This document shows positions 56,735 through 64,000 of a DNA stretch of 64,000 nt, piece after piece. Below the pieces are notes generated by a model. The model had not been told where the DNA came from, ran no database searches, and saw only the letters and a program-made list of their open reading frames with translations. Source of the DNA: an uncultured Hyphomonadaceae bacterium (GTDB taxonomy: Bacteria > Pseudomonadota > Alphaproteobacteria > Caulobacterales > Hyphomonadaceae). The position numbers were made by a program, and so were the translations under genes. Every line of letters starts with the position of its first letter. Within the stretch, counting starts at the first letter, position 1. Location: contig CALKFG010000005.1 in the NCBI GenBank assembly GCA_938084575.1, positions 1 through 64,000 of the forward strand, written 5' to 3'.

Positions 56735-59128
56735 TCAGGCCCGGAGGATCCCGCCGGTGGCGGATTCAACAGCCGCGATGACGGCCCGCGACAAAGCCTC
56801 GATCTGGTCATCCTTCAGGGTTTCGTCCCGCGGTTGCCATGTCACTTCCACGGCCACTGATTTTTGCCCTTCGGCAATGCCTGCGCCGCGGTAAACATCG
56901 AACACATGCACAGCCTTGATCAGCGCCTTGTCCGCGCCGGTTACGGCCCGGATAAGGGCGCCGGTCGGGACCGTATCGGCCAGAATGAACGCGAAATCCC
57001 GCCGGACCGGCAGAAGATCCGCGCGGTCCAGCACGGGCTTGGTTTTGCCCGGCCGGGCCTTCATGTTGGGCAGCGCATTCAGGTTCAGTTCAAACCCATA
57101 GACGGGCCCCTCAACGTCGAGCGCCTTCAGGATGCGGGGGTGCAGGGCGCCGAAATGGGCCACGGTCACCTTCGGGCCCAGCTTCAGGCTGGCCCCCTGA
57201 CCGGGGTGAAAATAGGGCTGTTTCGGCGCATCCGTCTGGAACCGGTCCGCCGGCTGGCCGATGGCGTGAAGGACGGCGAAGAGGTCGGCCTTGGCGGCAT
57301 AGGCATCATAGGAGCTCTGTCCCTGCCAGTGACGCAGCTCACCGGGACGGACCAGGGCGGCGATGACGCTTCGCTGGTCCTTAGGCCCGTCGCCAAGATA
57401 GATCGGTCCGGCCTCGAACAGGCGCATGTCACGCTCGCCCCGGTTCACCCCGCGCTGGGCGGCCTTTGCGAGATTGGCCAGAATTGACGGCCGCATCTGG
57501 TTCAGGTCGCTTGCGACCGGATTCGACAGGGTCAGCGCGTCATCACCGCCACCAAACAGGACGGCCTCGTCTTTCGGCATGAAGCTCCACGTCACGGTCT
57601 CCAGGAATCCCCGGGCGGCCAGTGTCCTGCGGGCCGTTCGGATGCGCTGCTGCATTGGCGTGGTGACCACTTTACGACCCTTTTCCGGCGCCGGAAGAGA
57701 CGCTGTCGGAAGCGTGTCAAAGCCTTCCAAACGGGCAATTTCCTCAACGATATCAGCGCTTTGATCCATATCAAAGCGCCAGGAGGGCGGCGTCAGGTGC
57801 CAGATCTCGCCCGTGTCCTCGATGCCGAAACCCAGGGCCTTGAGCTGTTTGCGCATAGATGCGGTTTTTGGTGTCAGTCCGGTCAGGCGGGCGACATCGC
57901 CATGGTCGAATTCGACCAGATGGCCGGGCAGGGGAGGCGCGCCCGCGACCCGGGCGCGAGACGGCGTTCCCCCGCCATACTCGATGATCAGACGAAGGGC
58001 GAGATTGACGCCGTCCATACAGGAGGCCGGGTCGACGCCGCGCTCAAACCGGTACCGCGCATCGGAGATGATTCCGGTGCTTCGCCCTGTCCGCGCCGTG
58101 CGCAGGGGGTCAAACCAGGCGCTTTCAATAAACACATTGGTCGTGGTGTCCGAAACTGCTGTCGAGGTGCCGCCCATGACGCCGCCGAGGCCGATGACAC
58201 CGCGGGCGTCGGCAATCACGCACATGTCCTCGGTGATCGCATAGGTTTTGCCGTCAAGGGCGTCCAATGTCTCTCCGACCCGCCCAAGGCGGGCCGTGAC
58301 AGTGCCGTGCAGCTTGTCCGCATCATAGGCGTGAAGGGGGCGCGCCCGATCGAAGGATATATAATTGGTGATGTCGATGAGCAAGCTTTTGGGGGCGATG
58401 CCGACAGCCCGCAGCCGCGCCTGAAGCCAGTCGGGCGACGCGCCATTCTGAACCCCCCGCACCAGTACGCCGGCAAAGACCGGGCAGGCGTCGGGGGCCT
58501 CCAGGGCGATGTCGATCGGACAGTCAAACTGCCCTGTGACCTTGCGGACCGGTTCGTCGATGAAATTGCCCGCGCCGGCGGCGGCGAGATCGCGTGCGAT
58601 GCCGCGAACGCCGAGCCAGTCGGGTCGGTTCGGGGTCACTTCAAAATCGATCACGGGATCGTTCACACCAAGGGCATCGGCGGCGGGCAGCCCGAGCTGT
58701 AGCTCGGAGTCGAGGTCGGCAATGCCGTCATGGTCATCCCCGGCTTCGATTTCCTTTGCCGAGCACAGCATGCCATGGCTTTCGACGCCGCGAATTTTCC
58801 GCGGCTTCTTGTCGAGGGAAAATTCAAGTCCCGGAATATAGCTGCCCAGAGGCGCATAGATCGCCGTCATGCCGGCCCGGGCGTTCGGCGCACCGCAGAC
58901 AATCTGCTTTTCGCCGTCAACGGTGTCGACCACGCAGACCCTCAGCTTGTCGGCATCCGGGTGCGGCTCGGCAGACCGAACCTTTGCAACCGTAAAGGCG
59001 GCCAGTTTTTCGGCGGGATTCTCAATATGCTCAATCTCGAGGCCGGCCTTGAGCATGTGGGCTTCGATGCCATTCAGCGACAAGGCGGTGGACAGATGGT
59101 CTTTCAGCCAGGACAGGGAAAACTTCAT
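56735..59128 (-). CDS. pheT: Phenylalanyl-tRNA synthetase beta subunit
   Basis: A 797-residue large subunit of the alpha2-beta2 enzyme. It has the N-terminal tRNA-binding (EMAP-like) domain ([40 protein letters not shown]), B3/B4 editing domain, B5 ([12 protein letters not shown]), the catalytic-like core ([21 protein letters not shown]) and the C-terminal FDX-ACB domain ([17 protein letters not shown]). The start overlaps the pheS stop by 4 bp. Confidence 0.97.
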   Translation of the reverse strand: MKFSLSWLKDHLSTALSLNGIEAHMLKAGLEIEHIENPAEKLAAFTVAKVRSAEPHPDADKLRVCVVDTVDGEKQIVCGAPNARAGMTAIYAPLGSYIPGLEFSLDKKPRKIRGVESHGMLCSAKEIEAGDDHDGIADLDSELQLGLPAADALGVNDPVIDFEVTPNRPDWLGVRGIARDLAAAGAGNFIDEPVRKVTGQFDCPIDIALEAPDACPVFAGVLVRGVQNGASPDWLQARLRAVGIAPKSLLIDITNYISFDRARPLHAYDADKLHGTVTARLGRVGETLDALDGKTYAITEDMCVIADARGVIGLGGVMGGTSTAVSDTTTNVFIESAWFDPLRTARTGRSTGIISDARYRFERGVDPASCMDGVNLALRLIIEYGGGTPSRARVAGAPPLPGHLVEFDHGDVARLTGLTPKTASMRKQLKALGFGIEDTGEIWHLTPPSWRFDMDQSADIVEEIARLEGFDTLPTASLPAPEKGRKVVTTPMQQRIRTARRTLAARGFLETVTWSFMPKDEAVLFGGGDDALTLSNPVASDLNQMRPSILANLAKAAQRGVNRGERDMRLFEAGPIYLGDGPKDQRSVIAALVRPGELRHWQGQSSYDAYAAKADLFAVLHAIGQPADRFQTDAPKQPYFHPGQGASLKLGPKVTVAHFGALHPRILKALDVEGPVYGFELNLNALPNMKARPGKTKPVLDRADLLPVRRDFAFILADTVPTGALIRAVTGADKALIKAVHVFDVYRGAGIAEGQKSVAVEVTWQPRDETLKDDQIEALSRAVIAAVESATGGILRA

Positions 59129-60201
59129 TCGCTCAGTCCTCCGCTCACACTGGGTGTCGTCCAGGGACGGAAGCCATAATGGCGGGTCCAGACGGCGTCT
59201 GCCTCGAAATAGGGGCGCAGGTCAGGCATGCCATATTTCAGCATGGCGAGACGGTCGACGCCGAGGCCAAAGGCGAAGCCCTGATATTCCGTGGGGTCGA
59301 TACCGCAATTGCGCAGAACATTGGGGTGGACCATGCCCGAGCCGAGGATCTCCATCCAGCTGTCGCCGGACCCGACCTGTATACTGTCGCCCTTGCGGGT
59401 GAATTTCACATCCATTTCTGCGCTGGGCTCGGTGAAGGGGAAGAAATGGGGACGGAAGCGGGCCTCAACATCGTCGATTTCGAAGAAGGCTTTGACGAAA
59501 TCGATCAGGCAGCCCTTCAAATGTCCCATATGCACGCCCTTTTCGATCACCAGACCTTCAATCTGGTGGAACATCGGCGTGTGGGTGGCGTCCCAGTCAT
59601 TGCGATAGACCCGCCCCGGGGCAATGATCCGTATGGGCGGTTTCTGACCCATCATGGTCCGGATCTGGACCGGGCTGGTATGTGTGCGCAGGACTTTTGG
59701 CGCATCACCGGACTGGGGCTGAAAAAAGAACGTGTCGTGAGTTTCACGGGCCGGGTGGCCTTCGGGAAAATTCAGCGCCGTGAAATTGTGCCAGTCATCC
59801 TCAATGTCGGGACCCTCGGCGACGGTAAACCCCATATCTCCGAAGATCGCGGCCAGTTCCTCGAACACCTGCATAACCGGATGCAGGGCGCCGACCGGCT
59901 CTGGCCGGGGCGGCAGGGACAGGTCAAGGGTTTCGGTGGCCAGGCGGGCGTCAAGAGCCGCATTTTCAAGCGCCGCTCGCCGGGCGTCGATCGCCGCGGC
60001 CACGTCGGTCTTGAGCGCATTCAGCCGCGGACCCATCGTCTGGCGCTGCTCCGGGCTCATGCCGCCGAGCTGCTTCATCAGGCCTGAAATCCGACCCTTT
60101 TTCCCAAGCTCCGCGACCCGGATCGCGTCGAGGCCAGCCAGATCAGTCGCAGCTGAAATAGCGGCCAGGACGTCGGGTCCAATGGTGTCGATGTCTATCA
60201 T
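59125..60201 (-). CDS. pheS: Phenylalanyl-tRNA synthetase alpha subunit
   Basis: Catalytic subunit of PheRS. The 358 residues show [109 protein letters not shown] and [22 protein letters not shown] (motif 3). A hairpin sits just before the ATG. It follows rplT by 87 bp and leads pheT. Confidence 0.97.
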   Translation of the reverse strand: MIDIDTIGPDVLAAISAATDLAGLDAIRVAELGKKGRISGLMKQLGGMSPEQRQTMGPRLNALKTDVAAAIDARRAALENAALDARLATETLDLSLPPRPEPVGALHPVMQVFEELAAIFGDMGFTVAEGPDIEDDWHNFTALNFPEGHPARETHDTFFFQPQSGDAPKVLRTHTSPVQIRTMMGQKPPIRIIAPGRVYRNDWDATHTPMFHQIEGLVIEKGVHMGHLKGCLIDFVKAFFEIDDVEARFRPHFFPFTEPSAEMDVKFTRKGDSIQVGSGDSWMEILGSGMVHPNVLRNCGIDPTEYQGFAFGLGVDRLAMLKYGMPDLRPYFEADAVWTRHYGFRPWTTPSVSGGLSE

Positions 60202-60207
60202 GCAGAG

Positions 60208-60232
60208 CCCCGTTCGTGTTCACGGCACGGGG
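60208..60232 (-). promoter_or_regulatory. Hairpin abutting the pheS start
   Basis: On the minus strand CCCCGT and ACGGGG (outer 6 bp) enclose CGTG-AA-CACG (inner 4 bp). The 3' arm ACGGGG ends 6 nt before the pheS ATG, so the ribosome-binding region is inside the stem. GTTCAC, further upstream in the same leader, could pair with GTGAAC of the hairpin as an alternative fold. No T-run follows, so translational rather than transcriptional control is more likely if it is functional. Confidence 0.5.
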
Positions 60233-60288
60233 TGGTCCCCCGCCCGAACCGTCGATTTAGCGGAGATTGGTCCGACTGTGAACCGCGT

Positions 60289-60651
60289 CTAGGCCAGAGC
60301 AGCCTTGGCCTTCTCGACCAGGGCGCCAAAGGCTTCAGGCTCGCGCACAGCGAGGTCAGCCATGACCTTGCGATCCACTTCGATGCCAGCCTTGGCCAGG
60401 CCACCGATGAAACGGGAATAGGTCAGCTCATCATCATGGATGCGGACAGCCGCATTGATGCGCTGGACCCAGAGGCTGCGGAAGCTGCGCTTTTTGACCT
60501 TACGGCCGACATAGGCGTACTGGCCAGCTTTCCAGACGGCGTCATGCGCGGTGCGGAACGTATTCTTACGCCGGCCGCGATAGCCTTTTGCGGCTTTGAT
60601 GATTTTCTTGTGGCGGGCATGTGCCGGCACTTTGTTACGTGAACGGGCCAT
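60289..60651 (-). CDS. rplT: 50S ribosomal protein L20
   Basis: Early-assembly 23S rRNA-binding protein of 120 residues. It begins [35 protein letters not shown] and continues [34 protein letters not shown], full-length L20. In E. coli L20 represses its own operon. Order here is infC-rpmI-rplT-pheS-pheT, all on the minus strand. Confidence 0.98.
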   Translation of the reverse strand: MARSRNKVPAHARHKKIIKAAKGYRGRRKNTFRTAHDAVWKAGQYAYVGRKVKKRSFRSLWVQRINAAVRIHDDELTYSRFIGGLAKAGIEVDRKVMADLAVREPEAFGALVEKAKAALA

Positions 60652-60703
60652 AGGCGGCTCCTTACTGTCTTGTTCGGTTCAGATCTTTTGCGGTTTCTGC
60701 CGG

Positions 60704-60907
60704 CTACAGGCCGTTGGGCAGAAACTTTTTGATGACGCGCTTGGTGTCGGCCTTGGCCACAACTTCCGTGCCCCGGTTCTGGCGAATATATTTGCCATTG
60801 TGGCTGATCAGGCGGTGCCGTTTTCCGGCGACGCCATGTTTCAGCTTTCCAGTCGCGGTGATCTTGAACCGCTTCGCAGCGGCCTTTTTGGTCTTCATCT
60901 TCGGCAT
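60704..60907 (-). CDS. rpmI: 50S ribosomal protein L35
   Basis: A 67-residue basic protein, [43 protein letters not shown], the standard L35 sequence. GGAGATCAA precedes the ATG, and a small hairpin (60921-60935) is immediately upstream of that site. It lies between infC (147 bp upstream) and rplT. Confidence 0.97.
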   Translation of the reverse strand: MPKMKTKKAAAKRFKITATGKLKHGVAGKRHRLISHNGKYIRQNRGTEVVAKADTKRVIKKFLPNGL

Positions 60908-60920
60908 TTTGATCTCCTGC

Positions 60921-60935
60921 GGGCCAAACCGGCCC
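60921..60935 (-). promoter_or_regulatory. Small hairpin before the rpmI ribosome-binding site
   Basis: GGGCC (60921-60925) and GGCCC (60931-60935) form a 5-bp stem with a 5-nt loop, 13 nt from the rpmI start on the minus strand. In E. coli the infC-rpmI region holds the L20 translational operator; this element could play a part in similar control, but no L20-type pseudoknot was worked out. Confidence 0.35.
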
Positions 60936-61053
60936 TGATAAAGGTCATTTTGAGCATCTAAGGCATGCCGTTTGTGGCCCAGACGCTGCGAGAACGCGGC
61001 TTATGACGGAAACAGGTCCTGAAATCAAGTCAGAGAGTCAGCCGGTGGGGGGC

Positions 61054-61596
61054 TTAGCGGGGCGCCATGACCATGGTCATCTGCCGACCTTCCAGCTTCG
61101 GTTCGAGTTCAACCTTCATCTGTTCGGCAAACTCGCCCTTGACCCGCTCGAGAAGCTCCATGCCAAGATGCTGGTGCGCCATTTCCCGGCCGCGGAAGCG
61201 CAGGGTGATTTTAACCTTGTCGCCCTCTTCGAAGAACTGGGAAATTTTCTTGGCCTTAACCTCATAATCATGCGTGTCGATGTTCGGCCGGAACTTGATT
61301 TCCTTGAGCTCGGAGGTTTTCTGCTTCTTCTTGGCGGCGGCTTTCTTTTTCTGCGCCTCGTAGCGCATCTTGCCATAGTCTACGATTTTGCAGACGGGAG
61401 TTTCATCATTCGGTGAGACCTCGACCAGATCGAGCCCGGCCTCGCGCGCGGCATCCAGCGCGGCGTCAATCGGCATTTCACCTTGCTTCTCGCCATTTTC
61501 GTCGATCAGCAACACGCGGCTGGCTCGAATGTCCCGGTTGATGCGGGGGCCGGTATTCTGAGCCCGCTCAGGGCGGCCATGTGGTCTGCGTGCTAT
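61054..61596 (-). CDS. infC: Translation initiation factor IF-3, apparent AUA start
   Basis: A 180-residue IF-3. The classical ATG/GTG frame starts only at residue 28, but a family-like N-terminus [27 protein letters not shown] continues upstream to an ATA codon (61594-61596) with AAGGAG seven nt before it. The rest shows [52 protein letters not shown] and the C-terminal domain with [19 protein letters not shown] and [20 protein letters not shown]-3 rejects non-canonical starts, so an AUA start gives autoregulation like the AUU of E. coli infC. It is first in the infC-rpmI-rplT unit. Confidence 0.93.
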   Translation of the reverse strand: MARRPHGRPERAQNTGPRINRDIRASRVLLIDENGEKQGEMPIDAALDAAREAGLDLVEVSPNDETPVCKIVDYGKMRYEAQKKKAAAKKKQKTSELKEIKFRPNIDTHDYEVKAKKISQFFEEGDKVKITLRFRGREMAHQHLGMELLERVKGEFAEQMKVELEPKLEGRQMTMVMAPR

Positions 61597-61647
61597 GGTG
61601 GAACTCCTTTTTGTCGATCTTCGCCCGCTAATATGCCTGTGAATGAG

Positions 61648-62838
61648 TCAAGATTCAACAGACGAGTCGCCATTCAGCACAGCGCGGTAGACGTTCAGTG
61701 TCGCCCGCTGCAGGTGGTCCCGGCTGAAACGCGCCCGCACGAAGGCCCGGCCGGCCTGTCCCATGGCCGTGCGCGCCTCCGCCGGCATGCTGATCAGCAT
61801 CCGCAGGCAGGCGGCAAGGCTGTCTGCGTTCCCGGGCTCGGCCTGGGCACCGGTTTCGCCGTCGCGGACGGTCTCGCGCTGGCCGCCATGATTGCTGACA
61901 ATGACCGGCCGGGCCATGGCAGATGCCTCTGCGGCGACACGGCCAAAGGCCTCGGGCCGTTGCGATGGGGCCATCACCACATCGCTCAGCGCGTAAGCGG
62001 TGGCCATGTCATCGCAATGGCCGACAATCGAGACCCCGCCGCCCAGCCCATGTTCGAGTATGGAGCGCTCAATCTCGCGGACATAGTCGAGCCGTCCCTG
62101 TGCGTCGCCGACAAGAATAAGGTGAAGCCTGTCCTGCTCTGCCTTGCTCAGCCGGCCCAGGGCCTCGACGGCGAGCAGCTGACCCTTCCAGGAGGTGAGC
62201 CGGCCGGCCAGCAGCACGATCAGCCGGTCATCGTCGTCCGCAATATTCCAGCTTTTCGCCAGCGCCGAGAGTCGGGTTCCGCTGACGGTGTCGGGATCGA
62301 ACACGTCAAAGTCGACGCCACGCGGTATGGTGACAATGCGCTCGCGCGGTGTGGCGTGGGTGGCGACGATCTGGTCCGCGGTCCAGCTGGAATTGGCAAT
62401 CACCCGGACGCCACGGGCCATGATGCTGTTATAGTAGATTTTCAGCCGTGTTTTGCCGCTATAGGCGCCGTGATAGGTGGTGACAAAGGGCACGCCCGTC
62501 TGGCTGCAGGCCCGCAAGGCACTCCAGGCCGGTGCCCGCGACCGGGCATGGACAAGCGATACCCCTTCGTCCTCGATCAGGCGGGCAAGGCGCGCCGCAT
62601 TGCGCAGCAGGGCGAGCGGGCTCTTGCGCGAAACCGGCAGGGTGATCAGTTCACCGCCCGCCCGGGCCAGGGCGGGCTCCAGCCGGCCGCCCTCGCTGAC
62701 CACCATTGCGCGGCCGCCGGCCCGATGAATGGCGTCCGCCATTTCGACCGTGGTGCGCTCGGCGCCGCCGGCCGACAGGTCGGGAATGACCTGTAAAATT
62801 GTATGCCCCTGAAGGTCCGGCCAGTCGGGTTCGGTCAT
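61648..62838 (-). CDS. Glycosyltransferase, GT4 family
   Basis: A 396-residue GT-B enzyme. It shows LQVIPDLSAGGAERTTVEMADAIHRAGGRAMVVSEGG at the N-terminus, GVPFVTTYHGAYSG, IANSSWTADQI, PRGVDFDVFDP, LLAGRLTSWKGQLLAVEAL, and the retaining E-x7-E motif in PEAFGRVAAEASAMARPVIVS. It probably transfers a sugar to a lipid or surface glycan, but neither donor nor acceptor can be read. ATG 62838 has AGG 8 nt upstream; a GTG at 62862 is an alternative. infC lies 52 bp downstream. Confidence 0.9.
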   Translation of the reverse strand: MTEPDWPDLQGHTILQVIPDLSAGGAERTTVEMADAIHRAGGRAMVVSEGGRLEPALARAGGELITLPVSRKSPLALLRNAARLARLIEDEGVSLVHARSRAPAWSALRACSQTGVPFVTTYHGAYSGKTRLKIYYNSIMARGVRVIANSSWTADQIVATHATPRERIVTIPRGVDFDVFDPDTVSGTRLSALAKSWNIADDDDRLIVLLAGRLTSWKGQLLAVEALGRLSKAEQDRLHLILVGDAQGRLDYVREIERSILEHGLGGGVSIVGHCDDMATAYALSDVVMAPSQRPEAFGRVAAEASAMARPVIVSNHGGQRETVRDGETGAQAEPGNADSLAACLRMLISMPAEARTAMGQAGRAFVRARFSRDHLQRATLNVYRAVLNGDSSVES

Positions 62839-62899
62839 GGTCTCAACCTGACATGTCTGCACTGGCGCTCATGCCTAATATGCGTTGATCGGGCTGTCA

Positions 62900-62951
62900 T
62901 GTGAATGTTAGCACCAGAGTTCCGGTCCCGCGAGCATCCGGGACATTCACA
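62900..62951. repeat. Nested inverted repeats upstream of the ABHD10-like gene
   Basis: TGTGAATGT (62900-62908) and ACATTCACA (62943-62951) are perfect 9-bp inverted repeats. Inside, GTCCCG (62925-62930) pairs with CGGGAC (62939-62944), sharing two bases with the outer arm. The element ends 15 bp before the ATG at 62967. The arrangement suits an operator for a dimeric repressor or a leader hairpin. Confidence 0.45.
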
Positions 62952-62966
62952 GGCGGAGGTGAGGCC

Positions 62967-63704
62967 ATGGCGACGGACTATCTGGACACCCGGCACGGAC
63001 GTCGGCTGGCCTTTCGCTATACGCCGCCGCGGACGGCCCGGACCTTTGTCTGGTTGTCGGGGTTCAAATCAGACATGCAGGGCAGCAAGGTAACGGCTCT
63101 GGAACGCTGGGCCACGGGCCGAGGGGAAGGCTTCCTGGCGTTTGACTATTCCGGTCATGGCGCGTCGGACGGCGCCTTCGAGGCCGGGACGATATCGGCC
63201 TGGCGAGAGGATATGCTCGACCTGCTTGAGGCCCTGACGGAAGGGCCTCTGATTCTGGTGGGCTCAAGCATGGGAGGCTGGATGGCGTTGCTGGCCACTC
63301 AGGCCCTCGGGACCAGGGTTACAGCCCTGGTTCTGATCGCGCCGGCCCCGGATTTCACACAGAAACTGATGTGGCCCGGCCTTGATGACCCGACACGTCG
63401 CCAGATCCTCGACACAGGAAAAGCTGATCTGCCGTCTGAATATGGCGACCCTTACCCGATCACCAGGGCCTTGATCGAAGACGGGGCTCGCTGGTGTCTG
63501 CTCGATGCACCGATCGCCTTTGACGGTCCTGTGCGGATTCTTCAGGGCGGTGCTGACCCGGATGTGCCGTGGCGCCATGCGCTTCTGCTGTGTGAACGTC
63601 TGAGTAGCCCGGACGTCGTCCTCACTCTGATCAAGGATGGCGACCACCGGCTGTCGCGGCCGCAGGACATGGCTCGTCTGATTGCCGCGTGTGAGGCCCT
63701 CTAG
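62967..63704 (+). CDS. ABHD10-like alpha/beta hydrolase
   Basis: A 245-residue cytoplasmic serine hydrolase. It shows [47 protein letters not shown], the nucleophile elbow [13 protein letters not shown], an acid in [11 protein letters not shown] and the base in [13 protein letters not shown]. This resembles the ABHD10 group (thioesterase/acyl-glucuronide esterase) common in alphaproteobacteria and mitochondria. The natural substrate is unknown. GGAGGTGAGG precedes ATG 62967, which excludes the 66-bp extension. Confidence 0.88.
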   Translation: MATDYLDTRHGRRLAFRYTPPRTARTFVWLSGFKSDMQGSKVTALERWATGRGEGFLAFDYSGHGASDGAFEAGTISAWREDMLDLLEALTEGPLILVGSSMGGWMALLATQALGTRVTALVLIAPAPDFTQKLMWPGLDDPTRRQILDTGKADLPSEYGDPYPITRALIEDGARWCLLDAPIAFDGPVRILQGGADPDVPWRHALLLCERLSSPDVVLTLIKDGDHRLSRPQDMARLIAACEAL

Positions 63705-63819
63705 GGTCGGGGCTTGGCAGGCGATGGCAGTCCGGGCCGCCGCAGAAGCCCGGCTGACAGGAGTGGAACAAAAACGGAAAACGCAAGACGTCCTTAACCT
63801 TAGTGGTTATGCTGAGGGG

Positions 63820-64000
63820 ATGGGAGAAGCGATTCGAATTCTGGGCATCGATCCGGGCCTGCGCCAGACCGGATGGGGCGTCATTGCTCTTGAGGGGGTG
63901 CGCCTGAGCCATGTCGCGCATGGCACGATTGCGATCAGTCCCTCCCTGTCGCTGGCAGAGCGTCTGGCGGGAATTTTCGCCGAGGTCAGTGGGCTGGCGG
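63820..64000 (+). CDS. ruvC: Holliday junction resolvase RuvC, 5' part, cut by window edge
   Basis: The last 181 bp encode the RuvC N-terminus: [22 protein letters not shown], with the first catalytic Asp in GIDPG, then [26 protein letters not shown]. RuvC cleaves Holliday junctions with RuvAB. ATG 63820 is the only in-frame start; GAGGGG lies directly before it, closer than usual. A second ATG at 63809 is out of frame. Confidence 0.92.
   Translation, partial: MGEAIRILGIDPGLRQTGWGVIALEGVRLSHVAHGTIAISPSLSLAERLAGIFAEVSGLA

Noticed and set aside
61483-62796. 437-codon plus-strand frame over infC start and the glycosyltransferase
   Set aside because: Low-information Gly/Ala/Arg composition; the GT4 motifs on the minus strand are decisive.

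Overview
This is a contiguous, almost entirely housekeeping stretch of an alphaproteobacterial chromosome with high G+C. The assignment rests on several lineage markers visible in the sequence: rcdA (DUF1465) with a DUF1192 partner, a TrcR-type DUF1013 regulator, a FYDLN-acid protein, a Tim44-domain protein beside secB, and the order ppsR | origin | hemE-hemJ-rho-mnmE-mnmG-rsmG-parA-parB. The combination resembles Caulobacterales/Parvularculales-type genomes, but I cannot name the species. No rRNA operon, prophage, insertion sequence or CRISPR array is visible.

Layout. 0-3 kb: the 5' end of a LysR/OxyR-like regulator, then ffh, a small chorismate mutase and rpsP. 2.8-7.2 kb: a divergent lipoprotein hydrolase/kynU pair, a HEPN-like orphan, mdh and an HxlR regulator. 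7.2-9.9 kb: cell-cycle genes (rcdA, DUF1192, trcR) around a quinone oxidoreductase. 9.9-11.9 kb: hisB-hisH-hisA. 12-16 kb: a GGDEF/EAL protein and hslV-small ORF-hslU. 16-23 kb: alkaline phosphatase, an EamA exporter, gluQ, msrA, tRNA-Ser, a DEAD-box helicase and a PepSY protein. 23-29.6 kb: a large secreted Asp-box-repeat protein, a RutE-like reductase, then tsaB-rimI-fur-udk. 29.6-34.4 kb: an iodotyrosine-deiodinase-like nitroreductase, fabI, fabA, an SH3-like protein, a 2-hydroxyacid dehydrogenase, a DUF1150 protein, tRNA-Ala and a FYDLN-acid protein. 34.4-38.7 kb: aroA-cmk-rpsA-ihfB. 38.8-47.9 kb: smr, mltA, selU, rarA, tim44 and secB, followed by the tightly overlapping chain ppsR-maf-aroE-coaE-dnaQ.

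The landmark is the 353-bp gap at 47890-48242 between divergent ppsR and hemE. This is the place occupied by the chromosomal origin in Caulobacter. It carries a tandem pair of DnaA-box-like elements, a CtrA-like motif, four GANTC sites and an A+T-rich tract, and coding strand switches from minus to plus across it. To its right, 4-6.3 kb away, three parS-type 16-mers lie inside mnmE, mnmG and rsmG, just before parA-parB. The window ends with pheT-pheS, rplT-rpmI-infC (infC apparently starting at AUA), a glycosyltransferase, an ABHD10-like hydrolase and the start of ruvC.

I did not find an obviously new multi-gene defence or mobile system. The best leads are smaller: an unannotated 52-codon ORF coupled between hslV and hslU; the AUA-start infC; a HEPN-motif orphan next to kynU; an HGG-motif lipoprotein hydrolase opposite kynU that could be a surface kynurenine formamidase; a nitroreductase with the exact E-x3-Y-x20-K spacing of iodotyrosine deiodinase; and a class II EPSP synthase with Gly at the site that is Ala in the glyphosate-tolerant CP4 enzyme.
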